From: Labia minor
Lineage: Eukaryota > Arthropoda > Insecta > Dermaptera > Spongiphoridae
Length of the DNA: 64,000 nucleotides
NCBI GenBank assembly: GCA_963082975.1
Contig: OY720344.1
Coordinates: forward strand, 28,555,172 to 28,619,171
Direction: 5' to 3'
The notes below the pieces were generated by a model, which saw only the letters and a list, made by a program, of their open reading frames with translations, was not told the DNA's origin and made no database searches. A program made the translations under genes and the position numbers. Positions 60,687-64,000 of the stretch are shown here, in pieces. The stretch's first letter is position 1; each line of letters opens with the position of its first letter.

Positions 60687-61101
60687 ATTTAGGGGTGACC
60701 AATAATAATTCAGGAATTTTCCAAGAGTTTTTATATTACTTTAGGAAATCATATATTTTACTCTAAGTTAAAGTTAAGTTCATCAAAAATTTTGTTATGT
60801 TTATTAAAAAAAAATATCTATATGTACTAAGTAAAATACTCAATTTACAAATATTTTCTATTATTTTTAATTTAAATATTTTCAATTTCTATATCTTCTA
60901 CTTATTATTTTTAATGATTATTAGATCTTTTTTGTTTTAGAAAAGCAATGGAGTATTCAATTTACACCAGATAATATTGTGTTATTAAAAAGTTTAAAAT
61001 GGCCAGGCATGTTTGCTTTTCATATTTTGAAAACATCCGAATTTGGTTCTTTCTATATGGGAAATGGATTACGAAATCAAGATTTACTATTCAACCATTA
61101 A
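55988..61101 (+). CDS. RSPH9: Radial spoke head protein 9 (RSPH9) homologue, four-exon gene
   Basis: RSPH9 is a component of the radial spoke head of motile cilia and flagella; in insects the likely sites are sperm tails and ciliated sensory cells. I joined 55988-56214, 57988-58228, 58378-58681 and 60941-61101, 933 nt including the stop, giving 310 residues (human RSPH9 is 276). Introns are GT..AG and the phases agree at all three junctions. The product can be lined up with vertebrate RSPH9 along its length: an N-terminal FLGLIFGIKNDYFIGLAI block like the vertebrate FWGRILGLVADYYIAQGL, YYFSINGIHWDIM across junction 1, IVPRESIFK, FQGLTDYQAAYLTSYVHLR, then WSIQF, LKSLKWPG and FYMGNG at the C-terminus. 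An acidic stretch (DDVEEEIEEIENK) lies in exon 2. Introns are 1773, 149 and 2259 nt; 1 and 3 hold transposons. The 5'UTR and promoter are not located, and no AATAAA is obvious just after the stop. The start is the first ATG of exon 1 and matches the vertebrate N-terminus in position. Exon 3's acceptor is the least certain point. Confidence 0.9.
56928..57048. mobile_element. hAT-type MITE in RSPH9 intron 1, 121 bp
   Basis: Ends CAAAGGTCCTCCCAAC and CAGAGGTTCTCAAACT (reverse complement) are flanked by a perfect 8-bp duplication GTGTAGAG at 56920-56927 and 57049-57056. Too small to code. Confidence 0.87.
57090..57313. mobile_element. hAT-type MITE in RSPH9 intron 1, 224 bp
   Basis: Ends CATTGGCGTAGCG and CAGTGGCGTCGGG (reverse complement) are flanked by a perfect 8-bp duplication GTCATAAT at 57082-57089 and 57314-57321. 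It has G-rich internal runs near both ends, and lies only 41 bp from the previous MITE. Confidence 0.87.
57988..58228 (+). CDS. RSPH9: RSPH9 exon 2
   Basis: The acceptor is TTGCATTAG at 57986-57987. The first base completes a Ser codon (AG|T), giving YYFSINGIHW across the junction, which fits the vertebrate LYSLNCTEW. An ATG at 58013 lies inside the exon and is not the start. The donor is GAAGAG|GTAATT, phase 0. The second half is rich in Glu and Asp. Confidence 0.88.
58378..58681 (+). CDS. RSPH9: RSPH9 exon 3
   Basis: The acceptor CTGTTCAG|GAAACA is in phase 0 with exon 2. The exon carries HRLCALVNLLMHEAFIVPRESIFK and FQGLTDYQAAYLTSYVHLRKP, the central conserved part of the family, and ends at LDNEISG with one base of the next codon. 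The donor is GGGAG|GTAAAA. A 9-nt in-phase micro-exon (58298-58306, Asn-Leu-Lys) may precede it; see findings. Confidence 0.82.
59094..59725 (+). mobile_element. DINE-like family 1 element in RSPH9 intron 3
   Basis: It has the same architecture and nearly the same sequence as the 47.8-kb copy, 632 bp. It lies in the sense orientation within the 2259-nt intron between exons 3 and 4. Sub-terminal ACCGACCGACG and CCGTCAGTCGGTTCGG inverted repeats and the CAGGTCAACTTATT end are intact. Confidence 0.82.
60941..61101 (+). CDS. RSPH9: RSPH9 exon 4 (terminal)
   Basis: The acceptor is TTTTGTTTTAG after a T-rich tract. G|AA completes a Glu codon and the frame reads KQWSIQF, LLKSLKWPGMFAFHI, GSFYMGNG to a TAA at 61099. 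This matches the vertebrate C-terminus (WSIQ, LLWPGL, YVYVGTG) in order and spacing. The exon is too short to stand out as an isolated ORF and was found by extending exon 3 across its intron. Confidence 0.88.
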
Positions 61102-61755
61102 CAAAAATTTTATACTATTAAAATTATTATTTAATCAATTTTCTAGTTTTATTTATAATATAAACTACTTTTTAAAATAATTTATTTGTTTTTTTTTATA
61201 TTTTTGTTTATTAAACGGTTTTTTAATAAGATAACCTAATTTAGCAAATACATGGGTGGGTAACCGATTAGAATTCGAAAACTCATCAATAACCGTTATT
61301 GCTAATTGTTCAAAATATATATATTTATATAGATTAGATAATGGACATTCTACTATACAATAGATTAAAAGTATATTCTAAAAAGTAATTAAATATTATA
61401 TCATCTCCCTCTCCACTCTATTCCAGACTTTAATATTGTGGAATTTCAAAATTGAATTCAATAATTATATAAAAATTAATCTTAAAAAGTGAATGTTATT
61501 GAATTTCAATTAATTGTTATACAATGTTTAATTTATTTTTTTCCTTAATATTGAAAAAATGATAATTTAAGTTTTATTTCATTTATTTGCATCTTAAACT
61601 CTTTCTAAATAATTATAGAAAAAAAATATGAAAGGTGTCATTTGTAAGGACAAAGTTGCCATAATTATTATTATAACAATGAGAGTAAAAAATGAAAAAA
61701 TTAATAGTAATGTAATTTTATATAATGATTTATATATATATATATATGATATATG

Positions 61756-62249
61756 TAAGGGAAGGTCAATAAGTCCGTGACTTTTTGAATTTCCTGTCTC
61801 TTGAATAAAATTGCAACACTGTCTTGTCAGCAGGAAACTATCAGCTGACTCCTTTCAAAATTTTAACCAACTGAATCTTTTAATATTTGTTTGACATTCA
61901 TTAATAGCAGACTACCTCGTTATTTGAGAAGGAAATGGAAAAAGTGTATTTTCATAAAAATCCATGAATTGGGATATGAATTGCTTACTCATCCGTCCAA
62001 GAGACTGTTTCTTGTTTCCAAAGAAATAACTCGGTGAGCTGAAAGAGATTTGACTCCAACGATGAAATCATCTTACAAACAAATCCATTTTGATGTTCTC
62101 GACAAATCGTATTTTTTGGAAACGTTAAAAATTTGGAGAAACGTCAGATGAAGAGTATAGAACTCAAAGGAGACTACTCAAAAAAATAAAATTTTTTATC
62201 CTAAAATCTGTTTCATTCAAAAAGTCACTGACTTATTGACCTGCCCTCG
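61756..62249 (+). mobile_element. Deleted mariner-like element, copy 4
   Basis: TIR AGGGAAGGTCAATAAGTCCG and the opposite end GACTTATTGACCTGCCCTCG. The plus strand has an ATGGAAAAA-type start, the GYELL-like joint, KRFDSNDEII and a KLEKR..K.IELKGDY-type C-terminus with indels. It lies about 650 bp downstream of RSPH9. Confidence 0.75.
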
Positions 62250-62320
62250 TTGGTAGATAGATAGATATTTAGAAAACAATAAAAAATAAAATAAAACAAT
62301 ATTTTCACCATATCAAACGG

Positions 62321-62321
<1 letters not shown>

Positions 62322-62379
<58 letters not shown>
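62322..62379. repeat. (TA)n microsatellite, 58 nt
   Basis: The longest TA tract in the window, about 70 bp beyond the mariner-like copy 4. Confidence 0.95.
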
Positions 62380-62382
<3 letters not shown>

Positions 62383-64000
62383 CTTAAATATTAATTCAGT
62401 TGAAAATGTATAATATAAGTAATTTATAATTTCAGATTTCAATTAAACAGAAATTTCTCTATATAAAAATATCATAAAAAAATATAAAAGATTGAATTTC
62501 TTTAAACACATTGTAAAAAATTGAGGTTTATTAAATAAATTTTTAATTTTTATCGATTTATAATTGTTCATGCTTTTCTTTTCTATTTTAAAAGGCCTTT
62601 AAAGAATTCAATTTTAGAATAATGCACCACACATGCTTTTATTTAATTTGTAAAATACCTTTTAACAAATATAGGAAGTAATCTATACTTTAACATTGAA
62701 TGTTAAAAGAATGATGAATTGGTTAAATTCTAATGATGATTTTACATTTTTTATATTCGAATTTTTGTGTTTGACACAAATAAAAATCTCTTTTTTTATA
62801 AATGAGAGAAAAAATCTGATTTTATTGGTTGTCATTTTCTTTTTTATCTACCATTTTTTTTTATCAATTAATAATGTTATCTCTAACCATTGTTTGAAAT
62901 TCAAAAAATTTCATTTTTTACGCCATACAATGTTCTTGATATATAATTGTAATAGCTCATAAAAAAATGAATAACCATCAATCTTTTCATATTCTATTCT
63001 ATTTTATTCTTTATAATTCATTTTATATATTATATCTTGTAGGTATTCAAAGGTATATTTTGTGAATAAATCAATATTGAAAAATAATTTTTATTCCCAG
63101 AATAAACATTTAACAAAGTAATTTGTTTTGTTTGAATTATAATTGATATTTTTTTAATTTCCCATGAAAAAAGTAAATAATTAATATTTTTGCGATTATT
63201 TTTTCTTTTTTGCTTTTATTATTATAACCTGTATATCCCCATATAACATTCCCATATTACAAAGGATGAGCACCCCTGTCTTGGTTCTTTCCCTTTGCTC
63301 AATGCACCTGCATGTTAGATAACCCACACGTCATTCGATGTTTGCTTCTTTTGTAATGATATAAATTTTGACTTGATATTATATTGATATTCATAATTAA
63401 AAACCATATATATATATAGTATATAGAAGAATATGATATTTGCAAGATTTATTACATTAATCTATTTAACATTAACCTGCTTATTATTAATTATTTGTTT
63501 AAAAAGTGGTCTAAAATAAATTAATCATCTAATTTTTATAATTATGGAAATAAATCTTAATTAATTTTAAATATTGCTTAATTTGCTTTCGAAATACCTA
63601 TACATATAGGGACTTAATGGCAATAATTTAATTGTAATTTAAAGTAAATAGATATTCAATTTTTAATTTGAATTGACCTAAGCAATTTTAATTAAAACAA
63701 GTAATCTTTCCAATATCCTCTTTTAAATCCAATAATCTCATGTAATCATTTTTTTATTCGCATCCTTGTTTGAGAATAGCTTGGGTTTTTAAGCCATTTT
63801 AGTATAAATGGTTATATTGGTAAATAAGATCAAGTAAAGGGGTTGTTCTCCGAAAGATTGTAAATATTTAGAGATAATTGTTTTTTTTTTTGTTGAATAA
63901 ATAAATGGTTTAAATATTTACTTTTATTATTATTAATTAATTGTAAGTGATATATCTATTCTTACTATACTTATTATACCTTTAAACCATGATAATAATA
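62380..64000. other. AT-rich sequence, no gene seen
   Basis: The 88-codon plus frame at 62696-62962 is Phe/Ile/Asn-rich and typical of chance frames at this composition. 63255-63345 is slightly GC-raised without an open frame. Confidence 0.4.

Noticed and set aside
62696-62962. 88-residue ORF
   Set aside because: Composition is Phe/Ile/Asn/Lys-dominated, as expected by chance in AT-rich DNA; no motif recognised.

Overview
This window is a strongly AT-rich, gene-poor animal nuclear sequence, most likely from an insect or other arthropod. It holds spliced genes with GT..AG introns, Jockey-type and other non-LTR retrotransposon remains, mariner, hAT and piggyBac-like DNA elements, Helitrons, and DINE-1/Helentron-like interspersed repeats. 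There are no bacterial-style operons and I found no intact tRNA or rRNA gene. The species cannot be named from the sequence.

One host gene can be reconstructed with confidence. It is a four-exon homologue of radial spoke head protein 9 (RSPH9) on the + strand, from the ATG at 55988 to the TAA at 61101. Splice phases fit at every junction and the product is about 310 residues. Intron 1 carries two hAT-type miniature elements and intron 3 carries one DINE-like repeat. A weaker candidate for unidentified coding sequence lies at 44.2-45.6 kb.

Most of the rest is mobile DNA in AT-rich sequence. Regions: 2.6-8.85 kb, LINE 3' fragments, DINE-like copies, a Helitron 3' relic and a hAT element with an 8-bp duplication; 11.0-17.1 kb, deleted mariner, a DINE-like family-2 copy and a decayed mariner transposase; 21.6-28.3 kb, a small TIR element, LINE fragments and a 5'-truncated Jockey element whose reverse transcriptase frame is still open; 29.7-32.9 kb, a 1.3-kb near-palindrome made by one DINE-like element inserted into another copy of itself, then a family-2 copy and a 200-bp TTAA-flanked piggyBac-like MITE; 34.1-42.3 kb, LINE fragments, MITEs and Helitrons; 42.49-43.26 kb, a GC-rich LTR-like element; 46.1-54.3 kb, more mariner derivatives, DINE-like copies and MITEs; 54.3-64 kb, a 755-bp hAT element, the RSPH9 gene and a last mariner derivative.

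The most unusual object is the GC-rich element at 42492-43256. It begins TG, ends CA, is flanked by AATT on both sides, and has a 17-nt match to the primer-binding complement of tRNA-Trp. Upstream of its TATA box it carries a 15-unit run of alternating GAA/TTC pentamers in one 5-bp register, the signature of a heat-shock-factor binding array. It looks like a compact retroelement with a heat-shock promoter.
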